Assembly: GCA_033854735.1 (NCBI GenBank)
Contig: JAWWPY010000439.1
Span: forward strand, 1-64,000
Source: JAWWPY01 sp033854735
Lineage (GTDB): Bacteria > Actinomycetota > Actinomycetes > Streptosporangiales > Streptosporangiaceae
Direction of reading: 5' to 3'
DNA: 64,000 bases
Shown in pieces: positions 1-9,085 of the stretch. Each line of letters opens with the position of its first letter. The stretch's first letter is position 1. The notes below the pieces were generated by a model that was given only the letters and a program-made list of their open reading frames with translations, searched no databases and was not told the DNA's origin. A program made the translations under genes and the position numbers.

Positions 1-1
1 G

Positions 2-1351
2 GTCATCGCTGATGAGCTGTCCGGGCTGGGCGACGGGGACGCGGCCGCGGTTGAGGCGCTGGTTATCGGGAAGGCGGCCACCCAGACGACGGGGCAGTTG
101 CGCCCGGCGGTGCACCGCGCGGTGATCGCCGCCGACCCCACCGCCGCGAAACGGCGCAAAGAGCAGGCGCTGAAAGACGCCCGGGTCGAGATGGGCAGCA
201 GCCCCTCAGGCACCGCCACCCTGGCCGGCCGGGACCTGCCCCCCGTAGAAGCCCTGGCCGCGGATAAGAACCTGTCCGCCCTGGCCCAGGCCCTGAAGAA
301 GGCCGGCGCCGAGGGGACCATGGACCAGTTGCGGGCCCGGGCTTACCTGCATCTGCTGGCCGGCGGCACCCTTGCCACCCTCCTCACCCCACCCCCCGCA
401 GGCACCAGCACTCCCGCGACCGGCACCAGCGGCGGCACGCCCGGTGACGGCAGCCCCGGTGACGGCACGCCCGGTGGCGGCAGTCCTGGTGACGGCGGCC
501 CTGGTGACGGCGGGACCGCCTGCCCGGGCGGCGGCGCATCGGACAACGGCGGCGCGGCGGGCAACGGGGCCGGCCCGGCGGACACCGGCGGAGCGGGCAG
601 CGGTGGAGCGGCGAGCGGCGGGGCGGGAGGACCCGGGCCGGGGTTTCCGGCGCTGCGCGGGACGGTGCACCTGACGATGCCGCTGGCGGCGTGGCTGGGC
701 TGGACCCAGTCCCCCGGCCAGGTCCCCGGGTTCGGCACCCTGGACGCCGGGGACTCCCGGGCCCTGGCCGCGATGCTCGCCCGCGACCCCGCCACCCGGT
801 GGTGCCTTACCCTGACCGGCCCCGGCGGGCACGCCATCGCGCACGGCTGCGCCCGGCCCGGCCACGGGCCACCCGGCCCCGGCGGGACTGATCCCGGCGG
901 CGGGCCACCCAGCCACGGGCCACCCGGCGGCGGGCCACCGGGCCCGGCAGGCACCGATCCCGGCGGCGGCCCTCGTGCCGGGCCCGGGCCGCCGCCCTGG
1001 ATCACCGCGATGACCATCACCCCGCTGCAGGCCGGGGGCTGCACCCACCCCCGGGAAACCCACGCCTACCAGCCCACCCGGGCGCTGCGGCACCTCATCG
1101 AGATCCGCCAGGCCGTCTGTGCGCGGCCCGGCTGCCGCCGCGCCGCCACAGCATGTGATCTCGATCATTCGATCCCGTACCACCTCGGCGGGCGCACCTG
1201 TGAGTGTGACCTCGGGCCCGTTTGCCGCCACGACCATCACCTCAAGCAAGCCCCCGGCTGGGCCCTCACCCAAACCCAGCCGGGTCACATGACATGGACC
1301 GCCCCCAGCGGACGCAGCTACACCACCGGACCCACCAGCTACCCCGACTGA
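2..1351 (+). CDS. DUF222 / HNH endonuclease domain protein, 5' truncated
   Basis: The frame is open from base 2, so the gene starts upstream of the window; the TTG at 98 is not a credible start. The visible N-terminal part has the DUF222 style (residues GQLRPAVHRAVIAADP, then an alanine-rich helical stretch ending in RARAYLHLLAGG). A long Gly/Pro/Asp low-complexity insert follows (roughly 400-640 and 860-1000). The C-terminus is an HNH nuclease fold: CxxPGCRRAATACDLDH, then HLGGRTCECDLGPVCRHDHHLKQ, with paired Cys suggesting a structural zinc. The family is multicopy in actinobacteria and usually assigned to mobile or repeat-associated nucleases; its substrate is not known. Family call is firm, function is inferred. 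Confidence 0.85.
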   Translation, partial: VIADELSGLGDGDAAAVEALVIGKAATQTTGQLRPAVHRAVIAADPTAAKRRKEQALKDARVEMGSSPSGTATLAGRDLPPVEALAADKNLSALAQALKKAGAEGTMDQLRARAYLHLLAGGTLATLLTPPPAGTSTPATGTSGGTPGDGSPGDGTPGGGSPGDGGPGDGGTACPGGGASDNGGAAGNGAGPADTGGAGSGGAASGGAGGPGPGFPALRGTVHLTMPLAAWLGWTQSPGQVPGFGTLDAGDSRALAAMLARDPATRWCLTLTGPGGHAIAHGCARPGHGPPGPGGTDPGGGPPSHGPPGGGPPGPAGTDPGGGPRAGPGPPPWITAMTITPLQAGGCTHPRETHAYQPTRALRHLIEIRQAVCARPGCRRAATACDLDHSIPYHLGGRTCECDLGPVCRHDHHLKQAPGWALTQTQPGHMTWTAPSGRSYTTGPTSYPD

Positions 1352-1450
1352 CGGCCGATGACCACTGACCACTGACAGGTGGCCGCTGGGCGCCCAGCAC
1401 TCAGCTGACCCGAACGCCAGCAACGGCGACGCGGCGGTGGCCCAGCCCCC

Positions 1451-1495
1451 GCGAGTCCCGCGAGTCCCGCGAGTCCCGCGAGTCCCGCGAGTCCC
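1451..1495 (+). repeat. Five tandem 9-bp repeats (GCGAGTCCC)
   Basis: Five perfect consecutive copies lie between the HNH gene and the acyl-CoA synthetase. The rest of this 292-bp gap (1352-1643) shows no gene. If translation began at an upstream GTG (1437) the repeat would encode a Val-Pro-Arg run, but the downstream ATG with its ribosome site is the better start, so the repeat is probably untranslated leader. Confidence 0.9.
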
Positions 1496-1643
1496 GAGCG
1501 AGATACCGCGAATGCAGATCGGGCAGGGTGTGCTCGCAACGGTCAGGACCACGCGGCGCCCCGCGAATCCGGGATTAACCGGAAAGCAGATCGGGCAGGT
1601 GATTGAGGACAATCCGCGGCGTTACTTCAACGAGGAGCGTGTC

Positions 1644-3149
1644 ATGAGCACGCCATTCGATACCACGGGCGTGACCCGCGGCCCTGACGGGATCAAGCGG
1701 TACGACGGGTTGCCGGGCAGTCTCGTCCATATGCTGCGGGACACCGTTGAGGGCCACCCGGACCGGGAGGCGCTGGCCGAAACCGGCGGCGGGCCACGGC
1801 TGACCTACCGCGAGCTGTGGGACAGGGCCGCACGGGTGGCAGGTGGGCTCCGGGCGGCCGGCCTGCAGCGCGGGGACCGGGTGGCGCTGCGGCTCGGCAA
1901 CGGCGTCGACTGGGTGCTCGGCTTCTTCGGCGCGGTACTGGCGGGCGCGACAGTAGTACCCGTCAACACCCGGCTGACCGAGGACGAAGTGGCCTACGTC
2001 GTAACGGACAGCGGCGCCTCGTACGTCATCGCGCCGGGCGATCCGCTGCCGGATGGTCCTCCCCTCGCCGTCGATGACGCCGGCCCAGACGACCCGGCGG
2101 CGATCTTCTACACCAGCGGCACCACCGGCTTCCCCAAAGGGGCCGTCACCACGCATGCGAACTTCCTGTCAAACTGCGAGAACTGCTGGCGGATCCGGAA
2201 CACGAGGGACGACGAGGAGCCGCCGCGGACGCTGATCTCGGTGCCGCTGTTCCACGTGACCGGCTGCAATAGCCAGCTCCTGCTCGCCGTGTACCGGGCG
2301 GGCACCAGCGTGATCATGCCGCAATTCGACCCCGGAACGTTCCTCCGGGCGATCGAGACCGAGCGGATCGACGTGCTGACCACTGTGCCCGCGATCTACT
2401 GGCTGGCGATCAGCCAGCCGGACTTCACCGCGACCGACGTGTCCGCGGTGCGGTTCCTGTCCTACGGTGGCGCTCCGATCGCGCCCGAACTCGTCGGCCG
2501 GATCATGAAGGCATTCCCCGGCGCCCGGGTCGGCAATGGCTTCGGTCTCACCGAAACCTCCAGCGTCGCCACCTACCTGCCGCACGAGTACGCCGCCGAG
2601 CACGCGGATTCCGTGGGGTTCCCGGTGCCCGTGTGCGATGTGCGGATTGAGACGGCTGGCGGCGAGAACGTCGGCGAACTGCTCGTCCGCGGGCCCAACA
2701 TCGTCCCCGGGTACTGGAACAAGCCCGACGCCACCGCGGCGGCCTTCACCGGCGGCTGGCTGCACACCGGAGACCTGGCCCGCATCGACCCCGAAGGCCT
2801 CGTCTACATCGTCGACCGGGCCAAAGACATGATCAACCGCGGCGGCGAGAACGTGTACTGCGTCGAGGTCGAGAACGCCCTGGCCGGAGCGCCCGGGATG
2901 TACGAGGCAGCCGTCGTCGGCGTCCCCGACGAGATGATGGGCGAGAAAGTCGGCGCGGTGCTCGTGCCCATCCCCGGCACCACCATCGATACCGCGGCGG
3001 TGCTCGGCTACCTGGCCGAGCGGATCGCCGACTTCAAGGTTCCCCAGTACCTCGTCATCCGGCCCGATCCGCTGCCCCGCAACCCCGGCGGGAAACTGCT
3101 CAAACGCCGGATACGCAACGAAACCCAGTGGGGCTCCCCCGTGCGCTAG
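1644..3149 (+). CDS. Class I adenylate-forming acyl-CoA synthetase (FadD-like)
   Basis: This 501-residue cytoplasmic enzyme should activate a carboxylic acid with ATP to the acyl-AMP and then the CoA thioester. Seen motifs in order: P-loop-like IFYTSGTTGFPKGAVTT (A3), YGGAPIAPE, GNGFGLTETS (A5), WLHTGDLARIDPEG and DRAKDMINRGGENVY (A7-A8), and the C-terminal PRNPGGKLLKRRIR with the adenylation lysine (A10). Length is typical for medium- or short-chain members. The ATG at 1644 is chosen because GAGGAG lies 6 bases upstream and the protein then begins MSTPFDTTG; the in-frame extension to 1437 would only add a Val-Pro-Arg repeat. It stands alone, convergent with the hydrolase downstream. The substrate is not predictable; steroid side-chain, fatty or aromatic acids are all possible. 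Confidence 0.88.
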   Translation: MSTPFDTTGVTRGPDGIKRYDGLPGSLVHMLRDTVEGHPDREALAETGGGPRLTYRELWDRAARVAGGLRAAGLQRGDRVALRLGNGVDWVLGFFGAVLAGATVVPVNTRLTEDEVAYVVTDSGASYVIAPGDPLPDGPPLAVDDAGPDDPAAIFYTSGTTGFPKGAVTTHANFLSNCENCWRIRNTRDDEEPPRTLISVPLFHVTGCNSQLLLAVYRAGTSVIMPQFDPGTFLRAIETERIDVLTTVPAIYWLAISQPDFTATDVSAVRFLSYGGAPIAPELVGRIMKAFPGARVGNGFGLTETSSVATYLPHEYAAEHADSVGFPVPVCDVRIETAGGENVGELLVRGPNIVPGYWNKPDATAAAFTGGWLHTGDLARIDPEGLVYIVDRAKDMINRGGENVYCVEVENALAGAPGMYEAAVVGVPDEMMGEKVGAVLVPIPGTTIDTAAVLGYLAERIADFKVPQYLVIRPDPLPRNPGGKLLKRRIRNETQWGSPVR

Positions 3150-3170
3150 CCGGGTGATTGGGCCAGGTCC

Positions 3171-3860
3171 TCAAGCCTGACCGCTGGGCAGGCCGAGTGA
3201 GGCGCGGGTGAACTCGGCTGCGATGCGGTGCCACAGGCGCGCCCCATGAAGCTGGCCCCGGGCGTCATCGCCGCGGAGCAGGGCGTCATCACCCCGGAGC
3301 AGGGCGTGATTGCCGTTGGGTACCTCGATGGTCTCAACCGGCGTGATGGAACGAGCGCGGTCCGCGTAGGCCCAGGTTTCGCTGGGACTGGTCACCGTGT
3401 CGGCGCTGCCATGGGCGAGCAGGACCCGGCGCCCGGCCAACTGGTCCACCGGCTCGCCGGGCGGCAGCCAGGGCGCGAGCCCGGCGATCGCCGACACCAG
3501 GGGATGCCCGGCCACGCGCAAGGCCGCGCGGGCACCCATCGAGTGCCCGACCAGCACCACGGGTACGCGTCCAAGCCGGCCGGAGAGCTCGTCGAGCAAC
3601 TCGGTCAGATCATGGACCGGAGAGGCTTCGGCTCCGTTCCAGCCGCGGAGCCGGAGCCTGGGCCGGCAGACCACAACCCCGCTGCCGTGCACGGCCCGCC
3701 GGAGGGCTCGCGCCATCGGGATCATCCGCACCACGCTGAGCTGGACCGCGCTGGTCGGCTCCGTACTGACTGACTGGCCACCGTGCACCACCACGACCAG
3801 CCCGCTGGCCGCCGCGGCATCCGCACGATCAGCGGCGGACAACAGCGTCTCGCGGCTCAT
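3171..3860 (-). CDS. Alpha/beta hydrolase (229 aa)
   Basis: A small serine hydrolase with nucleophile elbow GHSMGA, a preceding oxyanion segment VVVVHGGQ, a late Asp in LLAHGSADTVTSPSE and a His in VPNGNHALL, so the full Ser-Asp-His triad is visible. The start at 3860 (ATG, MSRETLL) is supported by GGGGAGG about 8 bases upstream; longer in-frame extensions lack such a site. Near the C-terminus the unit ALLRGDD is tandemly duplicated after the catalytic His, a local 21-bp duplication at about 3270-3310. It is divergent from the gene at 4022 with about 160 bp between them. Substrate unknown; dienelactone-hydrolase or BAAT-like thioesterase roles are possible. Confidence 0.85.
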   Translation of the reverse strand: MSRETLLSAADRADAAAASGLVVVVHGGQSVSTEPTSAVQLSVVRMIPMARALRRAVHGSGVVVCRPRLRLRGWNGAEASPVHDLTELLDELSGRLGRVPVVLVGHSMGARAALRVAGHPLVSAIAGLAPWLPPGEPVDQLAGRRVLLAHGSADTVTSPSETWAYADRARSITPVETIEVPNGNHALLRGDDALLRGDDARGQLHGARLWHRIAAEFTRASLGLPSGQA

Positions 3861-4021
3861 CGCAGACCGCCTCCCCAGGATGCGGGCCTGGCCGCCTGCC
3901 TGGCCGGGCGTGACCGAGGAACATGGAATGTCGAGGGATTGGTCCGATCCTTCGTTCAGCGTACTTTGCAGTGCAGTATTGAGGTCATGACCCCGGGTAT
4001 GGAGCGCGCCGAGGCCCGCCC

Positions 4022-5515
4022 ATGAGCGGCGGCGGGCCGACCGGGGTCGTTTTTCCCGCAACGTCCGACGGGCGCAGGAGCACGTCGGCTCTGGGTGCGG
4101 GAGTGATCGCCGACGCGTTGCGCCAGGTCGACAAAGCCGGGGCGGTCGGCGCGGAGCACGAGGGGAACTGGCGCAGCGGCTACCTGGCCCACTTTCGCCG
4201 GCTCGTCGAGGCGGGCCTGGCATCGAAGGAGGCCGCGCTGTCCGTGGCCCGCGACGGGCTGGGCTCGCTGCACCAGCGGATGCGGGTCGTGCCCGCCGAC
4301 GGTGCCGAGACCGCGCTCGACACGCTGCTGTCGGCACCGGCGCAACGGTCAGTTGGCACGGTCACGGTGCCGGGCCGCCAGGAGGCCGCCACCGAGCTCG
4401 CTGTTCCCTACCGCGGCGAGCGGCTGCGTGGCGATGCGCTGCTGAGCAGGCTGGACGCGTGGGTAGCCGAGGGCGTCATCGAGCCGTCGTGCGCGGACGC
4501 CGTCCGGACCGTCGCGGCGCATCCGGGCTGGCTCCGGCTGCCCGGCCGCACGGTCGTCGTGCTCGGAGCGGGGGCCGAAGTAGGCCCGCTGCCCGCGCTG
4601 CTGAACTGGGGAGCCCAGGTGATCGGCGTCGACGTGCCCCGTCCCGCCATCTGGGAGCGCGTCCTCGACATGGCGCGGCGCAGCGGCGGGACGCTTCTCG
4701 TTCCTGTCACCGCGGAGACGGGCGAGCTCCCCGGGACGGGCGACGAGGTCCTGGCGCAGCGGGCTGGCCTCGACCTGACCGGGGACGTCCCCGCCGCGGC
4801 CGACTGGCTCGCCACCGTGGACGGCCCGCTGGTGCTGGGCAACTACGTCTACGCCGACGGCGCGGCCAATGTGCGCGTCTCCGCCGCCGTCGACGCGCTC
4901 ACCGTTCGCTTGCAGGCCCGGCGCGACGATGTCGCGCTCGCGTTCCTCGCGACGCCGACCGACGTGTTCACGGTCCCGGCTGACGCGGTAGCTCAATCCG
5001 TCCACGCCTACGCGACCCGGTCGTGGGCCACCAAACTCGCCAGCCCGCCGCTGCGGGCCCTGTCCGGCGGGCGGCTGCTCCGCCGCGCCTACCCGCCCGG
5101 CGCCGACCCCGGCATCAACGACAGCCTGGTGGCGCAGCAGGGTCCCAACTATGCCCTGGCGAAGCGGGTGCAACGCTGGCGGGCCACAGTGGCTCGCGAC
5201 GAAGGCGCGACAGTGTCGATGAACGTCGCCCCGCCGACACGTACCCGGTCGGTCCTGAAGAACCGGGCGCTGGCCGCCGCGTACGCCGGCGCGCACCGGT
5301 TCGGCGTCGAGGTCTTCGAACCGGCCACCACCCGGGTGCTCATGGCCACACTGCTCGTCCATGACCTGCATACCGAGGATGGCCCTGCGCATTCCCATCC
5401 CTGGCAGGACGAGGCGCACGGGGCCGCGCACGGCGGGCTGTGGCGCATCGCCTACGCACCCCGCAGCGCGCTCACGCTCGCGGCCCTGCTCGGCTACGCC
5501 GCCAGCAGGAAGTGA
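4022..5515 (+). CDS. Conserved hypothetical protein with a Rossmann-like motif (497 aa)
   Basis: I do not recognise a named family. Residues about 178-205 read VVVLGAGAEVGPLPALLNWGA followed by VIGVDVPRP, a glycine-rich dinucleotide or SAM-type loop with an acidic end to the second strand. An N-terminal helical region and a C-terminal region containing HSHPWQDEAHG and many Ala/Arg residues flank it. No signal peptide or clear membrane segment is seen except possibly the last hydrophobic ALTLAALLGYAA. The ATG at 4022 has only a weak purine stretch upstream, so the start is uncertain by a few codons. It is followed at about 100 bp by the NHL-phospholipase C gene. Inference: a NAD(P)- or SAM-dependent enzyme. 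Confidence 0.7.
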   Translation: MSGGGPTGVVFPATSDGRRSTSALGAGVIADALRQVDKAGAVGAEHEGNWRSGYLAHFRRLVEAGLASKEAALSVARDGLGSLHQRMRVVPADGAETALDTLLSAPAQRSVGTVTVPGRQEAATELAVPYRGERLRGDALLSRLDAWVAEGVIEPSCADAVRTVAAHPGWLRLPGRTVVVLGAGAEVGPLPALLNWGAQVIGVDVPRPAIWERVLDMARRSGGTLLVPVTAETGELPGTGDEVLAQRAGLDLTGDVPAAADWLATVDGPLVLGNYVYADGAANVRVSAAVDALTVRLQARRDDVALAFLATPTDVFTVPADAVAQSVHAYATRSWATKLASPPLRALSGGRLLRRAYPPGADPGINDSLVAQQGPNYALAKRVQRWRATVARDEGATVSMNVAPPTRTRSVLKNRALAAAYAGAHRFGVEVFEPATTRVLMATLLVHDLHTEDGPAHSHPWQDEAHGAAHGGLWRIAYAPRSALTLAALLGYAASRK

Positions 5516-5617
5516 CCCATGGGCCGGGTCCGGGCTCACCCGAGGTTCACCCAGACTTCTCCTGGCCGTCACCGATCCGGGGTACGCGCGTCGGTCGCGC
5601 TGCTCAGTGTCAGGCAT

Positions 5618-8600
5618 GTGAACGATGACACCAGAACACGCAGGCACTCATGGATCCAGCGGGTCACCGGCACGCTGTTCATCGCGGCGCTCTTCCTGGG
5701 CCCCGGGAGCCCGGCGCTCGGAGCGAGTTCCGCCGACACGGCGGGCCCCACCTCATCGCTCACTGGGTCGCTCTCGGCGGTGCCCAACGGGGCCAGCATC
5801 ACCTTCACCTACTCCACGCCCGCCGCCACGGTGAACTCGACCAACTGGATCGGCATCTACTCCGCAGGCCAGACCCCCGGCCAGGTGGGCTCGACGACCT
5901 GGCAGTACGCGCCCGGCTCGAGCGGGTCGCTGACCTTCTCGACCACGAGCCTGAACGGCGTGGGCCGCTACGTCGCCTACTACCTCTTCAACAACGGCTA
6001 CCAGGTGCTCGCGGGCCCGGCCGGCTTCAGCGTCGTGGCGTCACGGCCCGCCCCGGCTCCCACCTTCGAGCGGGCTTTCGGCGCCACCGGCCGGGGGGCG
6101 CTGACGGACCCCTCCGGCGTCGCGGTGGACGGGCATGGGCATGTCTGGGTGGCGGACCGCTCCAGCAGCAGGGTCGAGGCGTTCACGCCGTCCGGCACGC
6201 TGGTCACCACATTCGGTGAGCACGGCGCTGGCGCCCTGCTTCAGCCGGACGGCGTCGCCGTCGGACCCGACGGCAACGTCTGGGTGTCCGACACCGGTCA
6301 TGACCGGATCGTCGAGTTCTCCCCACACGGCACCGAACTGCGGGCGTTCGGCTCGCCGGGTTCCGGCCATGGCCAACTGGACCAGCCGCAGGATCTCGCG
6401 GCGGCGCCCGGGGGCGACATCTACGTCGCCGATCAGGCCAACAACCGGATAGAGGTGTTCTCGGCATCCGGCGGCTACCTGGCATCCATCTCAGTGCCCA
6501 CCCCCTACGGCGTCGCCCTCAGCGGGTCGGGCGATCTGTGGGTCTCCAGCCCTAGCTACGCCGCCGGCAACGCGGTGTATGAGTTCTCCGCGACGGGCAG
6601 TCAGCTACGGGAGTTCGGTTCCACCCAGAGTGGGTACGGCGCGCTGTCGAATCCGGGCGGCCTCGCGGTCGGGCCCGGCGGCCGGATCTACGTCGCCCAG
6701 CCCGACTACGGATGGGTGACCGTGTTCAGCCCCGACGGCAGTTTCTACACCGAGTTCGGGCTGCAGTCCAACGTCGGCCACGCCCGCGAGGATCTGGCCT
6801 TCCCTCAGGACCTGGCCATCACCGCGAGCGGCCAGGCGTGGGTCGCGGACAGCGGCAACGGCCGGGTGGTCGAGTTCGCCCCGCCCGGCTCGGCCACCGC
6901 GGCCTCCGCGCTGCTGCCGCCCGGCGGGGCGCCAGCGCCAGGCCGGGCGCCAGCGCTAGGCCGGGCGCCAGCGCTAGGCCGGGCGCCATCTCCAGACGGG
7001 GCCGGAGTTCCCCGGGGCGCCTGGTGGGCGCTCGTGATCGGCCTCGGCGGCCTGGGCCTGGCCGGTGGGCGCCTGCGGCGGCGCAGGTCTGCTGACCCGG
7101 CTCGGCCTGTCCCGTCGGGGACCGCCACGCCAGGGCCCGCCACGCCAGGGGCCGCCGCACCAGCCCCGGACGACCCGCGCGCGGCCGCGGGACCCACCCC
7201 GCGCACGCCAGTGCCGACCAGCCCGCAGACGCTGCGGGCGCCGACCCCGACGCCCGTGCCAGCCAGCCCGCCGACGCTGCGGGGGCCTACCCCGACGCCC
7301 GTGTCAGCCAGCCCGCCGACGCCCGGCACTCCACCCGCCGTTACCCGGCGCCGGCTGCTCACGGGCGCGACCGCGTTCGCGGGCGCGGGCCTCGGGGCGG
7401 CGGTGCTGCCGCTCAACCTCCGGAAGGCGCTCGCGCAGACGCTCGCCAACCCGCCCCGGGCGAGACTGACCGATATCAAGAACATCGTGATCTTGATGCA
7501 GGAGAACCGGAGCTTCGACCACTACTTCGGCACCATGCCGGGGGTACGGGGCTTCAGCGACCCGGCGGCGATCAAGCTGCCGAACGGCAATCCCGTTTTC
7601 TACCAGCCCGACCCCTCCCACGCGCAGGGCTACCTGCTCCCGTTCCGCTACGACACGAAAATGACCAGCGCGCAGGCCACACCGGGTACCGACCACAGCT
7701 GGCCCACCCAGCACCAGGCGTGGAACAACGGCACGATGGACGCCTGGATCGCGGCCAAGGGCCCGTACACGATGGGGTACTTCGCCCAGCAGGACATCCC
7801 GTTCCACTGGGCGCTGGCCCAGGCCTTCACGATCTGCGACAACTATCACTGCTCGGTGCTCGGCCCGACCAACCCGAACCGGCTGAACCTGTGGACCGGC
7901 ATGATCGACCCGAACGGCACCGGCGGCGGCCCGATCATCGACAACACACCCGCGTTCAATAACGTCATCCTGTCCTGGACCACGTATCCGGAACGGCTCC
8001 AGCGGGCCGGGATCAGCTGGCAGGTGTACCAGGAGGAGGACAACTACGACGACAACGCGCTGGCGTGGTTCACGCAGTACGCCAACGCGCCCGCCTCCTC
8101 ACCGCTGCGCCAGCGGGGGATTGCGTTCGGGCGGGCCGGGGACTTCGAGGCCGACGCCCGGGCTGACCGGCTGCCCCAGGTGTCCTGGCTGGTCGCTCCG
8201 ACCGCGCAGACCGAGCATCCGGACTACTTCCCGGCGGCGGGGGCGGAGTACATCGCGCAGAAGCTCGACGCGATCGCGTCCAACCCGGACGTGTGGGCGA
8301 AGACCGCGTTCATCCTCTGCTACGACGAGAACGATGGCCTGTTCGATCACGTGGTGCCACCCACCCCGCCCGCCGGGACCCCCGACGAGTTCGTCCAGGG
8401 CGAGCCGATCGGGCTAGGTTTCCGCACTCCCACGACCGTCGTGTCGCCGTGGACGGCCGGCGGATTCGTGTGCTCCGACGTGTTCGATCACACGTCGCTG
8501 ATCCGCTTCATCGAGGCGCGGTTCGGCGTCCATGAGCCCAACATCAGCGCGTGGCGGCGGCAGACCAGCGGGAATCTCACCTCCGCGTTCCGGTTCTCGG

Positions 8601-8743
8601 CGCAGCCGGCCCGCTACCCCAACGGCAACACCAGGCTGCAGCTCGCCGCCGCCGAGGCCGGCCTGCTCGCCGCCCAGCAGGAAGTGAACGACAACCCCGC
8701 CCCGGTCATCCCCGCGGTCAACCAGCCCCTGCCCAGGCAGTAA
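5618..8743 (+). CDS. Secreted NHL beta-propeller fused to phospholipase C / phosphoesterase (1041 aa)
   Basis: One uninterrupted ORF joins two exported modules. Residues 1-37 form a Sec-type signal (RR near the start, TLFIAALFLGPGSPALGAS). Residues about 45-145 are an Ig-like domain with NWIGIYSAGQTPG. Residues about 148-427 hold six NHL repeats (pattern GVAVDGHGHVWVADRSSSRV). A hydrophobic segment followed by RLRRRR comes at about 467-490, then a Pro/Thr/Ala linker to about 570. A second export signal of Tat type, RRRLLTGATAFAGAGLGAA, starts at about 576, and a bacterial phosphatidylcholine-type phospholipase C/acid phosphatase domain fills 616-1041 (QENRSFDHYFGTMPGVRGF, GPTNPNRLNLWTG, YDENDGLFDHVVPP). 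GTG 5618 is chosen because it precedes the signal peptide directly; the in-frame ATG at 5519 would bury it. A fusion or two cistrons sharing one frame are both conceivable. Confidence 0.85.
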   Translation: MNDDTRTRRHSWIQRVTGTLFIAALFLGPGSPALGASSADTAGPTSSLTGSLSAVPNGASITFTYSTPAATVNSTNWIGIYSAGQTPGQVGSTTWQYAPGSSGSLTFSTTSLNGVGRYVAYYLFNNGYQVLAGPAGFSVVASRPAPAPTFERAFGATGRGALTDPSGVAVDGHGHVWVADRSSSRVEAFTPSGTLVTTFGEHGAGALLQPDGVAVGPDGNVWVSDTGHDRIVEFSPHGTELRAFGSPGSGHGQLDQPQDLAAAPGGDIYVADQANNRIEVFSASGGYLASISVPTPYGVALSGSGDLWVSSPSYAAGNAVYEFSATGSQLREFGSTQSGYGALSNPGGLAVGPGGRIYVAQPDYGWVTVFSPDGSFYTEFGLQSNVGHAREDLAFPQDLAITASGQAWVADSGNGRVVEFAPPGSATAASALLPPGGAPAPGRAPALGRAPALGRAPSPDGAGVPRGAWWALVIGLGGLGLAGGRLRRRRSADPARPVPSGTATPGPATPGAAAPAPDDPRAAAGPTPRTPVPTSPQTLRAPTPTPVPASPPTLRGPTPTPVSASPPTPGTPPAVTRRRLLTGATAFAGAGLGAAVLPLNLRKALAQTLANPPRARLTDIKNIVILMQENRSFDHYFGTMPGVRGFSDPAAIKLPNGNPVFYQPDPSHAQGYLLPFRYDTKMTSAQATPGTDHSWPTQHQAWNNGTMDAWIAAKGPYTMGYFAQQDIPFHWALAQAFTICDNYHCSVLGPTNPNRLNLWTGMIDPNGTGGGPIIDNTPAFNNVILSWTTYPERLQRAGISWQVYQEEDNYDDNALAWFTQYANAPASSPLRQRGIAFGRAGDFEADARADRLPQVSWLVAPTAQTEHPDYFPAAGAEYIAQKLDAIASNPDVWAKTAFILCYDENDGLFDHVVPPTPPAGTPDEFVQGEPIGLGFRTPTTVVSPWTAGGFVCSDVFDHTSLIRFIEARFGVHEPNISAWRRQTSGNLTSAFRFSAQPARYPNGNTRLQLAAAEAGLLAAQQEVNDNPAPVIPAVNQPLPRQ

Positions 8744-8953
8744 AGCCCGCGAAGTAGGCCAGGCCCAGGGGCGACCAGGCACGCCCGCTATGCGGCCCGG
8801 CCTGGCCAGCCACGCGCTGCATCCGATGCGGTAGCCGTCCTACGCCGCCACAGGCCATCTCAGCACTGAAACCCTCCCCCATTCTGCATCTCTCAGTAAT
8901 TGTCCAATCACACAGAGCGATATATGCCGGCCTTCCTCACCAAGTTCATCACT
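8744..8953. other. Intergenic region, AT-richer, possible promoter
   Basis: No gene is seen between the phospholipase C stop and the leader of the sortase operon. Base composition turns noticeably AT-richer from about 8870. A weak promoter-like pair is TTGTCC at 8900-8905 and TATATG at 8921-8926, but the 15-bp spacing is short, so this is only a candidate for the operon that begins at 9086. Confidence 0.35.
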
Positions 8954-8989
8954 TTGGGGGAGGTCGGCTACCCCCAACTAACCAGGGGG
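8954..8989 (+). promoter_or_regulatory. Competing hairpins in the leader of the sortase operon
   Basis: TTGGGGG (8954-8960) pairs perfectly with CCCCCAA (8971-8977) around a 10-base loop. The same CCCCC can instead pair with GGGGG at 8985-8989 across a 9-base loop. The two helices exclude one another, a layout typical of attenuators and riboswitch-like leaders. It lies about 100 bases before the ribosome site of the 51-residue gene. No known aptamer was recognised; the structure is read from base pairing only. Confidence 0.5.
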
Positions 8990-9041
8990 ACCATCGCACT
9001 TTCTCTTAGCTTGTGGATAGAGCAAATGAACAAAGGCTAAA

Positions 9042-9055
9042 ACCGCAGCAGCGGT
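9042..9055 (+). promoter_or_regulatory. Short hairpin ACCGC-AGCA-GCGGT upstream of ribosome site
   Basis: A perfect 5-bp stem with a four-base loop, flanked on both sides by A-rich runs, sits 15 bases before the very strong ribosome site GGAGAGGAGG (9071-9080). It could be part of a structured leader or an operator half-site pair. Confidence 0.45.
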
Positions 9056-9085
9056 AAAAGCGCAAGACAGGGAGAGGAGGTAAAC

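Noticed and set aside
1451..1495. 9-bp repeats as CRISPR or attachment site
   Set aside because: Units are contiguous with no spacers and no integrase is nearby; simple tandem repeat.
206..1612. Long minus-strand open frame opposite the HNH gene
   Set aside because: GC-rich shadow frame with low-complexity sequence, no ribosome site, no family likeness.
8990..9085. Leader as a c-di-GMP-I (GEMM) riboswitch
   Set aside because: Some short A-rich GCAAA/GGCTAAA strings recall parts of the aptamer, but the conserved first helix and tetraloop are missing.
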